A stretch of 64,000 bases of DNA, taken from CAZFHA01 sp964518595 (GTDB lineage: Bacteria > Bacillota > Clostridia > Saccharofermentanales > Saccharofermentanaceae). A program made the translations under genes and the position numbers. Below the pieces are notes generated by a model. The model saw only the letters and a program-made list of their open reading frames with translations. It made no database searches and was not told the DNA's origin. Where the stretch lies: positions 92,239-156,238 of the forward strand of contig CAZFHA010000005.1 in NCBI GenBank assembly GCA_964518595.1, written 5' to 3'. Positions 1 to 8,006 of this stretch are shown piece by piece; the first letter of the stretch is position 1; each line of letters starts with the position of its first letter.

Positions 1-119
1 TTGAACTTATCTCTGGACTCTCAGGTAATGTAGAAATAATTACAGGACAAAGAACGATCCTACAATACTTCTTAGATCCAATTGTTGGCAGCCTGAATGA
101 GAGTTTAAAAGAACCATAA
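1..119 (+). CDS. C-terminal fragment of an HlyD-like secretion adaptor
   Basis: The reading frame is open from base 3 and stops with TAA at 117-119, giving 38 residues. The segment with GNVEIITGQRTILQYF followed by a short polar tail resembles the extreme C-terminus of HlyD/membrane-fusion proteins, where an EIITGKRT-like strand precedes the last helix. Such proteins link an inner-membrane ABC exporter to the outside. The rest of the gene lies outside the window, so partner and substrate cannot be named. The assignment rests on one short motif. Confidence 0.5.
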   Translation, partial: ELISGLSGNVEIITGQRTILQYFLDPIVGSLNESLKEP

Positions 120-183
120 AACCTTATGAGGCGCAGCAAGGCCCATAAGATTTTTGGGCGCTTCTTTTCTTGCACCAATCAAC

Positions 184-217
184 AATAGCCCTCCCCAAAG
201 TTTTGGAGAGGGCTATT
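184..217. terminator. Convergent terminator-like hairpin
   Basis: The arms AATAGCCCTC and GAGGGCTATT enclose a further CCAAA/TTTGG stem, giving a long GC-containing hairpin between two convergent genes. No good T-tract follows on either strand, so termination efficiency is uncertain, but position and symmetry fit a shared terminator. Confidence 0.5.
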
Positions 218-274
218 GTATTCTTGTTACGTAAGCATATAAAAGAAAATCACAGCCTATGTCCTAATCTAGCT

Positions 275-2710
275 TTAACCAATACCTACTACCATAGAGA
301 GTAGCGGAACGATTTGCTTTTTACGGCTCATCACCCCAGGGAGCCAGAAGGAGGTTTTGCCTCTGGCGGCCTCCCCGTAAGCCCGCTCCAGTGCATCGCC
401 TAGACTGCCGGAGACAAGGATTTGTGAACCACCTTGGTTGATATCGGTGAGTGCCATCATGACCATATCGTAGTCTTCTAGTTTTCTGTTCTGCTCCATT
501 TGCTCCAAGAGTTCCTCTTGGCGAGCCATGAAGGGATCAATTTCCATTGAGCTAATCTGGGCGATGGCAACTTTGCTACCGGCCATGCGGAAGACCTTAA
601 AGTCAACATTTAGGAGCTCTTTGGCTGTCATATTTAGCAGGGAGGAGTCAGGGGTAAACATCATCTCAGCTAGGTCTTGGATATCTACAGCGGCAATCCG
701 TGCCAATTTCTCGGCAGTTTTCTGGTCTCTTGGCGTGCAGGTAGGCGACTTAAATAAAATGGTATCTGACAAAATAGCAGCCAAAAGCATACCGGCAATC
801 GGTGGATCTATGGGAATATCACGCTCAAAGTACATGCTGGCAATAATTGTTGAGGTTGAACCGACGGGCTCATTTCGGACGTAAATAGGTCCGTCGGTGG
901 TTACATCGCCAATACGGTGGTGGTCAATAATTTCTACAATTTCAGCCTGCTCCAGACCGGGAAAGGACTGTGCCATTTCGTTGTGGTCTACAAGAATTAC
1001 CTTTTTGCGTGCGGGACGAATAAGGTGATAGCGGGAAATCGTTCCGGCAATATGCCCCGCCTCGTCCACTACGGGATAGCTTCTAAAACGGGAGCTGAGC
1101 ATAGCATTTCGCACATCATCCAGGTAATCTTTGAGTCCAAAACAGACCAGATTTTTACGATGCATAATCGAAGAAACCGAGGTAGCTAAGGTAACGAGAC
1201 GTACTGTGCGATAGACTTCGTAGGGGGACGTGACCACAGTGGTACCGCTTACAGCCAAAGCCTCCGCACTGAGACTTGCAACAAAACTATCCACATCCGG
1301 TACATTACAAGCAACCAGACACAGAACTCCCGCAGCTGAAGCTTGAAGAATAGTTTCTGAAGTGATGTCTGCGCCTACAACAATACCACGGGAGTGAAGC
1401 TTACAATCTCGCCCGGTTACATAAATTGGTGCCTGAAAGAAGGGCAGTTTTGGACCACAAACATAAGCACCGCTAATGGTTTTAAGTAGATTGTCCAAGG
1501 TGGCGGTAGTATTGGCCTCAGAAATTTGATTCATATCATAGCCAGCGATATCACCGGTGGTTATAAGTCCCAACAAATGACCTTGACGATCTGCAACGGG
1601 CAAGGATTTTGTTTCAACAGATTTTAGGGAGTCCCAGACTTGGTGTAAAGGCGCATCCGGCAAGATTGGCAGCGGATGATCAATATCCAAGTCTCGTACC
1701 TGAGTACGTACATCAGACAGGGAGGGGGGCGGTGCCATATTAAACCGCTTAAGCACCATGGCCGTTTCGGGATTTATATCTCCCAGGCGCACAGCAATGG
1801 CAGTCTCGCCTAGCTTGGCTTTCAGTGCTTCATAAGCCATAGCTGCTACAATAGAGTCGGTGTCGGGGTGGCGATGTCCACTGATATACGTTGGGGTACG
1901 GAAAAAATCCTGTTGCCGCGGTGGCTCATGGCTAGCCTCTCCCGGAAGAGCTTTTCGCCCAGCCCAAAGGGTGGGGAAGTTTTCTAAGACTTCTTGGTAG
2001 TTCTCTGGAGTACCAATATCGATGCAATCGCCCTCGGCTAAGTAGGCATAGACATCTTGGCGAGGATAGAGCCATGAGGGAAAATTACCGGGAGCGTCTG
2101 GGGTATTTCCGGCTTCAAGATACTCTTTAAATAAAGGTAGCGTCTCTTTACGGTAAAAATAGGTAGCATAGATCGCAATATCGGTTTCAGGTTCCTTAGG
2201 CTTTTCGGCCATTTTGAGCACTTTGCCTTTTTGGTCAATGGTTGCTACGGCTAACTTCTGTAGTTGCTGCCGATCCGGTACACGAATAGCGACCAGTAAA
2301 TCTTTATAGATATCCTGAAAATAATCATACATATCCTTAAGACGATAGGTGAACAGGTTATCTCCAGCTATGATCACAATATCTTCATCAATTTTTTCTT
2401 CTTCAATGGCAAATTGGATATCGCCGATAGCCCCACGTTTGTTGCTATCGTCAGTAGTGCCGTCATCTAAAACAATAATGGGGACAGCCGGTGATAATTC
2501 TCTTCTCTTTTGTGCCCATTCTTCGAAGTGACCAGCAAAACGATGATTTGAAATTAAGATAATCTTGGATAGTTCCGGAAGGGTGTCTAGTTCATCAGCG
2601 ATGTAATCTAACATAGCCCGACCAGCCACAGGGAGTAGGGGCTTAGGAGTATTTATGGTCAAGGGATAAAGTCTGGTTGCATATCCGGCAACGAGCAATA
2701 AAGCTATCAT
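275..2710 (-). CDS. Fusion: sugar-nucleotidyltransferase + CBS/DRTGG family II inorganic pyrophosphatase
   Basis: I start the protein at 2710 (811 aa) because GGAGG lies 6 nt upstream of ATG-ATA-GCT and the NTP-transferase signature (VAGYATRLYPLT, PKPLLPVAG) begins at once; the ORF is open further upstream without homology. Residues 1-235 are a nucleotidyltransferase of the glucose-1-phosphate thymidylyltransferase type. From about 279, HRHPDTDS opens a DHH-family Mn-dependent pyrophosphatase, interrupted by a CBS domain (about 340-390), a DRTGG-like domain (about 410-500) and a second CBS domain (515-575). It resumes with VDHNE and DHHRIGD, then a DHHA2 domain. CBS-DRTGG pyrophosphatases are adenine-nucleotide regulated in known members. 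The transferase half makes PPi and the other half would remove it. The acceptor sugar phosphate is unknown. Confidence 0.85.
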   Translation of the reverse strand: MIALLLVAGYATRLYPLTINTPKPLLPVAGRAMLDYIADELDTLPELSKIILISNHRFAGHFEEWAQKRRELSPAVPIIVLDDGTTDDSNKRGAIGDIQFAIEEEKIDEDIVIIAGDNLFTYRLKDMYDYFQDIYKDLLVAIRVPDRQQLQKLAVATIDQKGKVLKMAEKPKEPETDIAIYATYFYRKETLPLFKEYLEAGNTPDAPGNFPSWLYPRQDVYAYLAEGDCIDIGTPENYQEVLENFPTLWAGRKALPGEASHEPPRQQDFFRTPTYISGHRHPDTDSIVAAMAYEALKAKLGETAIAVRLGDINPETAMVLKRFNMAPPPSLSDVRTQVRDLDIDHPLPILPDAPLHQVWDSLKSVETKSLPVADRQGHLLGLITTGDIAGYDMNQISEANTTATLDNLLKTISGAYVCGPKLPFFQAPIYVTGRDCKLHSRGIVVGADITSETILQASAAGVLCLVACNVPDVDSFVASLSAEALAVSGTTVVTSPYEVYRTVRLVTLATSVSSIMHRKNLVCFGLKDYLDDVRNAMLSSRFRSYPVVDEAGHIAGTISRYHLIRPARKKVILVDHNEMAQSFPGLEQAEIVEIIDHHRIGDVTTDGPIYVRNEPVGSTSTIIASMYFERDIPIDPPIAGMLLAAILSDTILFKSPTCTPRDQKTAEKLARIAAVDIQDLAEMMFTPDSSLLNMTAKELLNVDFKVFRMAGSKVAIAQISSMEIDPFMARQEELLEQMEQNRKLEDYDMVMMALTDINQGGSQILVSGSLGDALERAYGEAARGKTSFWLPGVMSRKKQIVPLLSMVVGIG

Positions 2711-3134
2711 CAATAACCTCCGCATAGTATGAGCTCTACTAAGCTCGTGATTTATTAGTAGAACCATAAGTGTACAGTATGTTTCCCTATTATACATTTC
2801 TTTATCAATTTCGCCCAGCAGCCGGATAAAGATAAATTATAATTATCATTAATTTCGATGATGATTAAGGGGTAATTTACCCATTATACCGATGCGGTGG
2901 TGCTTAGCTATATAAGAGGTATAGCGTCTGAGGGAAAAGCTGAAAAATACTTGACTGAAATCACAGCGGGCTTTGTGAAAAAATTCTCGATTTTTAAGTG
3001 TCTGCAAAGCGGATTTTCTTTAGTCTCGCTAAAGTTTTTCACTTTTTTGTTTTAGACGTCTATGGTAAAATGAACTTATAATAAGCAATTTATGGTGTTT
3101 GCTGCTTAATTTTAACCAGCTTCGAGGGGAAAGG
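2711..3134. other. Divergent intergenic region with promoters
   Basis: No gene is visible in this 424-nt gap. A minus-strand TATAAT (2791-2796 on the plus coordinates) is a likely -10 for the pyrophosphatase fusion. A plus-strand TATAAT at 3077-3082 is a likely -10 for the surface protein; neither has a convincing -35 box. A GGGTAA/TTACCC inverted repeat near 2871-2884 could be an operator. The region is otherwise AT-rich and unremarkable. Confidence 0.4.
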
Positions 3135-6100
3135 ATGTTGAGAATGAAAAAGAGTAAGACTTTATCACTTTTATTGGTGGTTTTGTTCACAATTGCCAGC
3201 TTGCAAATTCAACAATTTGTTTGGGCACAGGAGGAAACGAATCCGCAAACCAGCTCAGCTGAGTCTCTGAATCCAGTTGCATCTTCTGAATCACGGGAAA
3301 CAACTCAGGTGGAGACAACTATAGATGTTTCAGTGCCGAGCTCCAGCACCACGATTCAAGAGGGAAGTTACCTCACGGAACCCACCATTGAAACCTCTAG
3401 TTTGTCTGAAGAGACTATGCTGGAAACCTCTTCACCCACTTTTCAGGCTATTATGCCCTTGGCAGTAAGTGATTGGATGCCTGATCCTTATTTAAGGCAG
3501 ACAGTTGCTAGTAATTTAGGTATAGATGAAGCGGATCTTACCCAGGCGGACATGTTAAATTTGACTAGCCTATATCTTTCGGCTAGTACCGATCTAGACC
3601 TTACAGGCTTAGAATATGCTACTAATCTGACCTCGTTAGGCATTAACGGAATGGCTCATGACCGGATAACGAATTTGAATCTATCGCCTTTTCAGAGCTT
3701 AACGGATTTTAATTTGTACAATGTTGCTGTTGATGCCATAAATCTAACGGTCGCTCCTAATATTGAGAATATCTATTTTTATGATGTGATTACCTCAGGA
3801 ATTACTGTTAGTGGACATCCCAAGCTAAGACAAATAAATTTATCACAAATAAGTGGTGTCAGTACTATGGATTTTGCAAACATACCTGCGCTACAATACC
3901 TCACACTTCATATGCCCACGCTGACAAACTTAACACTACAGAATCTGCCAGAGTTAAATTATTTATATCTTCAGGACAATAAGCTGACTTCCTTTATTCT
4001 TAGTGACCTTCCCAAACTTAATACAGCGGAATTTATTGGGAACTCAACAATTACTTCCCTAACCATTAGAAATTTACCGCTATTAAATACACTTGGTCTA
4101 ACAATAAATTCGCTCCAACAGTTAACTATGGAAAATTTACCAGCACTAAGAAACCTTTATATTAACAATTCAAGTATGCGTTCAGTGGAATTGGCGAATT
4201 TTCCGGTACTAAATTATCTTTCTGTTTCTGATAATGCTCTGCTTACCAGCATCTCGGTTCGTGATATGTCAAGCCTAACCGACCTTAGCGTATCAGGGAA
4301 TTCTGCACTCGGTACAGTTGAGGTAAATAATTTACCCGCAATCTTGTACCTGAATTTTAGTAATAACGCTTTCAAGACTTTTACCTTAGATAACTATCCG
4401 ACGCTTACCAGTCTTTATCTGTATGACAATGAAATCACAGCAGTAAATATTAGTAACATGCCTGCCCTCAATTATTTAGACATAAGTGGAAACAGAATCA
4501 GGGATTTGCGCAATATTCAGACAGCCTCCCTATCCGCTTTGGCCAACATTGTGGCATATAACCAAATATTTGACGATCCGCCCCGTGTGACGGTGAACCA
4601 ACCAACAGACTTATTGGCTCTTTATGACCCCTCTGGGGCATTAATTCCTTGGCAACTACCCGGAACAGCTGGGGTTAACTATGTTCTTAACAGTCCTGGA
4701 AATGTTACCTGGTTAACGGGAGGGCTAAAGTCTCTTAATGCCAACTATTCTGCGACTCGACTTAGCTACAGTGCTATTGTGCGACAGACCGTTCTGAACC
4801 CGGACGCAGAGGGTTGGACACTTTTAGACGGGCTTACTGACCAAGTGGACAATATTATTCATAACAGCTTTACCCGGGGGGATTTTGCTTTTACGGTTAG
4901 CTCTGGTGTTACCAGTGTTAATCGAGATCGTGCAGTGACGCTAAATGAGAATCAGAGAATTACCAATCTAAATACCGGTTCAGTCTATACGTATACTTAT
5001 TCTTACGGTAATGGTGTATATTCCAATGTCAGAGCGTTACAGGAGGATAATTACTGGGATCTAATTAGTTCTGATATTCCTAAAATCTATATACGTATCA
5101 ATGCTGATGGCAGTGAAGAAATGAAACGTGTAGACGAGAATACCGCCCAAGGGTTTAAGGTGGAAACGATTACTTCGGTGACCCAGAATGGCGAGATTCG
5201 CCATAAGGTAACGCTGACCAATGTTTCCGGCATAGATATGGTTGATGTAGAGCCCATACTCCATATTGATACTCAATTAAATAACAATGATGCAATTAAC
5301 ATTTATGCCACCGGTGGTGGAGGGGTCTACATGGAGGCTGGCGGTATAACGCTGTTTGGTGAACCCTTAGAGGGAACCAGCCTTGTTTATGGTGGGCAAT
5401 ACAATACAACGGCAAAATCTGATTTCCAAAATGAAACTCGGGTACATTCCGCCTGGGGAAGGAATAACGGTGATATATTAGCCGAAAATGTTGACAGTGC
5501 CATGTATTTCGGCCCGAGCCCTATAGCTTTATTGGCTGATGGTGAGTCTATTAGTTTTTCTTACCAAGAACGTATTTTCACTCAGGATGAACCAGTCCCA
5601 CCACCGGTAAACAGTATCCAAGTCCGCTATGTGAATGAAGCAGGGGATCTTTTGGATGAAGAGTTTTTGCAAGGCTCTCCTGGGGATAGCTTCACAACCA
5701 CAGCCAAGAGTTTTGCTAATTATGACTTACTGCGTACAGAAGGGGCGACTTCAGGTACCTTTACCTTTGAACCGCAAGTGGTGACGTATATCTATGGTCT
5801 CAAGGCCGGAGGGAATGTTACGGTACGTTATGTAGATCAAGATGGGCAACCGCTAACTCCGGACATAATCTTAACAGGACAAGTTACTAACACCTTTGCT
5901 ACTTTAAAGAAAGTTTTTCCCGGTTATACATTTGTGCGAGTGGAAGGGTCGGAACAGGGTGTTTTCACCACGGAAGAGCAGCTAGTGACTTACTTCTATC
6001 AGAAAAATACCGATAGCGTAGGTGGAGATGTGCTAGTTCGCTATTTGAATCAGGACGGGAAACCACTGACGGCAGATATTGTTATTCCTGGTGGGCAGAT

Positions 6101-6350
6101 TGGAATGGCCTTTTCTACGGAAAAAAAGAGCTTTACCGGTTATGACTTTGTCCGGGTAGAGGGGCCTACGCAGGGGACATTTACTCAAGATCCTCAGACT
6201 GTTACCTATTATTACAAGGCGCAGAGCGTGGTCAAAACCGGTGAAAGCCATCGACCTATTGAAGCTGGATTTTTCGTGCTGGGACTCGCTGGCATGTTAG
6301 TTCTGGGAAGCTACTTGTGGCGGCGAAAGCAGCAATCTTCCGACAACTAA
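3135..6350 (+). CDS. Secreted LRR and MucBP-like surface protein with C-terminal membrane anchor
   Basis: The start at 3135 (1071 aa) follows GAGGGG at good spacing. The N-terminus is a long signal peptide (MKKSKTLSLLL..., likely cut after VWAQ), then a Ser/Thr/Glu-rich linker to about residue 125. About 20 leucine-rich repeats of roughly 20-23 residues follow (about 130-480), with recurring L-x-L-x-x-N and NLPxLNxL phrasing. A beta-rich region comes next, then three MucBP-like repeats near 850-1030, each with a VRYV/VRYL strand and ending VTYxY. The C-terminus has KTGES, a hydrophobic helix and a RRKQQ tail, the layout of a sortase substrate although the motif is not LPxTG. Internalin- and mucin-binding-like proteins of this layout act in adhesion. 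The role here is inferred. Confidence 0.8.
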   Translation: MLRMKKSKTLSLLLVVLFTIASLQIQQFVWAQEETNPQTSSAESLNPVASSESRETTQVETTIDVSVPSSSTTIQEGSYLTEPTIETSSLSEETMLETSSPTFQAIMPLAVSDWMPDPYLRQTVASNLGIDEADLTQADMLNLTSLYLSASTDLDLTGLEYATNLTSLGINGMAHDRITNLNLSPFQSLTDFNLYNVAVDAINLTVAPNIENIYFYDVITSGITVSGHPKLRQINLSQISGVSTMDFANIPALQYLTLHMPTLTNLTLQNLPELNYLYLQDNKLTSFILSDLPKLNTAEFIGNSTITSLTIRNLPLLNTLGLTINSLQQLTMENLPALRNLYINNSSMRSVELANFPVLNYLSVSDNALLTSISVRDMSSLTDLSVSGNSALGTVEVNNLPAILYLNFSNNAFKTFTLDNYPTLTSLYLYDNEITAVNISNMPALNYLDISGNRIRDLRNIQTASLSALANIVAYNQIFDDPPRVTVNQPTDLLALYDPSGALIPWQLPGTAGVNYVLNSPGNVTWLTGGLKSLNANYSATRLSYSAIVRQTVLNPDAEGWTLLDGLTDQVDNIIHNSFTRGDFAFTVSSGVTSVNRDRAVTLNENQRITNLNTGSVYTYTYSYGNGVYSNVRALQEDNYWDLISSDIPKIYIRINADGSEEMKRVDENTAQGFKVETITSVTQNGEIRHKVTLTNVSGIDMVDVEPILHIDTQLNNNDAINIYATGGGGVYMEAGGITLFGEPLEGTSLVYGGQYNTTAKSDFQNETRVHSAWGRNNGDILAENVDSAMYFGPSPIALLADGESISFSYQERIFTQDEPVPPPVNSIQVRYVNEAGDLLDEEFLQGSPGDSFTTTAKSFANYDLLRTEGATSGTFTFEPQVVTYIYGLKAGGNVTVRYVDQDGQPLTPDIILTGQVTNTFATLKKVFPGYTFVRVEGSEQGVFTTEEQLVTYFYQKNTDSVGGDVLVRYLNQDGKPLTADIVIPGGQIGMAFSTEKKSFTGYDFVRVEGPTQGTFTQDPQTVTYYYKAQSVVKTGESHRPIEAGFFVLGLAGMLVLGSYLWRRKQQSSDN

Positions 6351-6382
6351 TTTATTTACTGCAGAATGATAAAATAACTAAG

Positions 6383-6426
6383 CGGCCTTCTCCTCATCTT
6401 TGTGATAATGGAGAAGGTCGTTTTTC
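6383..6426 (+). terminator. Intrinsic terminator of the surface-protein gene
   Basis: CGGCCTTCTCC and GGAGAAGGTCG form an 11-bp stem (one G-T pair), followed directly by TTTTTC. It sits 33 nt after the stop codon of the surface protein. Confidence 0.85.
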
Positions 6427-6457
6427 TATACAAAGACTTTTTTCTTGATAACAGCTG

Positions 6458-6466
6458 TGATATGAT
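6458..6466 (+). promoter_or_regulatory. Extended -10 promoter for the permease leader
   Basis: TGATATGAT gives an extended -10 (TGn plus TATGAT at 6461-6466). The -35 region is T-rich and poor. Transcription would begin near 6473, leaving a leader of about 225 nt before the permease start codon. Confidence 0.5.
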
Positions 6467-6510
6467 AGGGAGCAAAGTCTGACAAATCGTTCTTGCGAGG
6501 AGAAGGACTT

Positions 6511-6543
6511 ATGGGAGCCGTTTTATTACCCATCCATACATAG
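6511..6543 (+). CDS. 10-codon upstream leader peptide (MGAVLLPIHT)
   Basis: ATG at 6511 is preceded by GAGGAGAAGG at ideal distance and the frame closes with TAG at 6541-6543. The position, at the start of a long leader that carries a terminator-like hairpin before a transporter gene, is that of an attenuation leader peptide. No run of a single codon identifies an inducing amino acid. It may instead be incidental. Confidence 0.4.
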   Translation: MGAVLLPIHT

Positions 6544-6647
6544 ACTCTGCAGCCCTAGGGGAAAAATGCCCCTAACGGCCTGGTGAATCAGCTCGGTGCG
6601 ATTCCACGCAAGATCGATAAGCCTAGAAGTTTTTCTAGGCTGGTTTT
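6544..6647 (+). ncRNA. Structured leader / candidate attenuator of the PTS-IIC-like gene
   Basis: TAGGGG (6556-6561) pairs with CCCCTA (6569-6574). Further on, AGCCTAGAA (6620-6628) pairs with TTCTAGGCT (6633-6641) with a 4-nt loop and is followed by GGTTTTGG, a terminator-like element 50 nt before the permease ribosome site. Between them lies GGTGAATCAGCTCGGTGCGATTCC, faintly like a cobalamin-riboswitch core (written here only as a loose resemblance: the diagnostic GCCACTG box is absent). I cannot assign a riboswitch class. Metabolite- or translation-controlled attenuation is the inference. Confidence 0.45.
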
Positions 6648-6697
6648 GGTAGGAATTGTAACACTACGGCTGATTTTATTATTTTAGGAGGCTATTC

Positions 6698-7828
6698 ATG
6701 GAACAGACAATTCAACCGACTGGGGGAAACCTCTGGTCACGTGCGCTCAAACCTTGGTGTAAGAGGGCTCTTCGACGTTATTTGATGGATGCAATGGGGG
6801 CAATGGTTTACGGCCTTTTTGCTTCATTACTCATCGGTACGATTCTCAAAACTTTCTTTGGTTTTTTGCCGGAATCTTTTCTGACTCCTTACTTTGCTCA
6901 GATTACCTACTGGACGGGGGCTGCCTCCCCTCTGGTGGGTGCGGCTATTGGTGTCTCCGTGGCAGCAGGTCTTAAAAGTAAGCCTTTAGCTATTTATACT
7001 TCGGCCGTGGTAGGTGGAATCGCCTATATGATGAATGGTATTGATCCGGCTACCGGAGAGAAAATTGCCGGTGCCATTACCGCCGGTCCGGCCGGTGCGG
7101 TAGTTGCCGTCATTATTGCTGCAGAGCTGGGTTCCTTAGTGACAGATAAAACACCCTTTAATTTATTGGTAGTCCCGGCTGTTAGCCTATTGTCCGGAAC
7201 CGCCGCTGCTTTGTTGATTGGTCCGCCTATTGCTGGTTTTATGCAGGGACTAGGCCAAATGGTTATGTCCGCTACCACTCTTTATCCGCTGCCCATGGGC
7301 ATTTTGGTGGCGCTGCTGGTAGGATTATCTTTGACGGCACCAATTTCTTCGGCCGCTCTTTGTGTCATGCTCAACTTATCAGGGCTGGCAGCGGGGGCAG
7401 CCACCGCCGGATGCTGTGCCCAAATGATTGGTTTTGCGGTGGCTTCCTTTCGAGAAAACCGTTGGAGCGGCCTTTTAGCCCAGGGAGTAGGAACCTCTAA
7501 GATTCAGTTCCCCAATGTAGTGGCTCATCCTCAGATTCTCATACCGGCTACCTTAGCCTCAGGGATTGGCGGAGCTTTAGCAACAACGGTCTTTGGCATG
7601 ACTAACTCGCCCTTAGGTGCGGGCATGGGCACTTGTGGCCTAGTCGGTCCCATTCTGGGTTTTAAAGATATGGTGGAAGTAGGCGGTGACCAGGCTTTGC
7701 CGGTACTTCTATCAATTGCACTGCTTTATTTCATTATTCCTGCGGTTTTGGCCTTAACTATCTCTGAATTCATGCGTCGCAAGGGATGGCTCAAAGGCGG
7801 TGAAATGAAGCTTTCAAAAGAAGTCTAA
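6698..7828 (+). CDS. PTS-IIC-like membrane permease (PTS_EIIC_2 family)
   Basis: The ATG at 6698 follows AGGAGG by 7 nt; the product is 376 aa. About ten hydrophobic segments rich in Gly and Ala (VAAGLKSKPLAIYTSAVVGG, GAGMGTCGLVGPI) match the PTS_EIIC_2 family, standalone IIC-like permeases that lack IIA and IIB domains. No PTS IIA/IIB gene is nearby, so energy coupling and substrate are unknown. The gene appears monocistronic and sits behind the structured leader, so its expression is probably controlled in the leader. Confidence 0.75.
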   Translation: MEQTIQPTGGNLWSRALKPWCKRALRRYLMDAMGAMVYGLFASLLIGTILKTFFGFLPESFLTPYFAQITYWTGAASPLVGAAIGVSVAAGLKSKPLAIYTSAVVGGIAYMMNGIDPATGEKIAGAITAGPAGAVVAVIIAAELGSLVTDKTPFNLLVVPAVSLLSGTAAALLIGPPIAGFMQGLGQMVMSATTLYPLPMGILVALLVGLSLTAPISSAALCVMLNLSGLAAGAATAGCCAQMIGFAVASFRENRWSGLLAQGVGTSKIQFPNVVAHPQILIPATLASGIGGALATTVFGMTNSPLGAGMGTCGLVGPILGFKDMVEVGGDQALPVLLSIALLYFIIPAVLALTISEFMRRKGWLKGGEMKLSKEV

Positions 7829-7867
7829 CGTTCTTCCTTTTTTGCCCCGTTTTCTTTCTTTTGGCCG

Positions 7868-7876
7868 TGATATAAT
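7868..7876 (+). promoter_or_regulatory. Extended -10 promoter upstream of glmU
   Basis: TGA-TATAAT forms an extended -10 at 7868-7876. The 120-nt leader that follows contains a hairpin with arms GGAATTA (7893-7899) and TAATTCC (7912-7918). It would drive glmU, pth and mfd together because these genes are separated by 1 nt or overlap. Confidence 0.6.
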
Positions 7877-8006
7877 AGTAGGTGATTTAGGCGGAATTAC
7901 AAGGCGTTAGCTAATTCCGGCCTATTCGCTTGTTTAAAAGCGCTATACCTCCCCTAAGAGGTTTCATAGATCTCGGAAAGATTTCGAGTAGTAGAAGGAG
8001 AACAAA

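Noticed and set aside
6544..6647. Cobalamin riboswitch before the permease
   Set aside because: A GGTG...CGGTGCGATTCC stretch is suggestive, but the obligatory GCCACTG segment is missing and the target gene is not a cobalamin gene.
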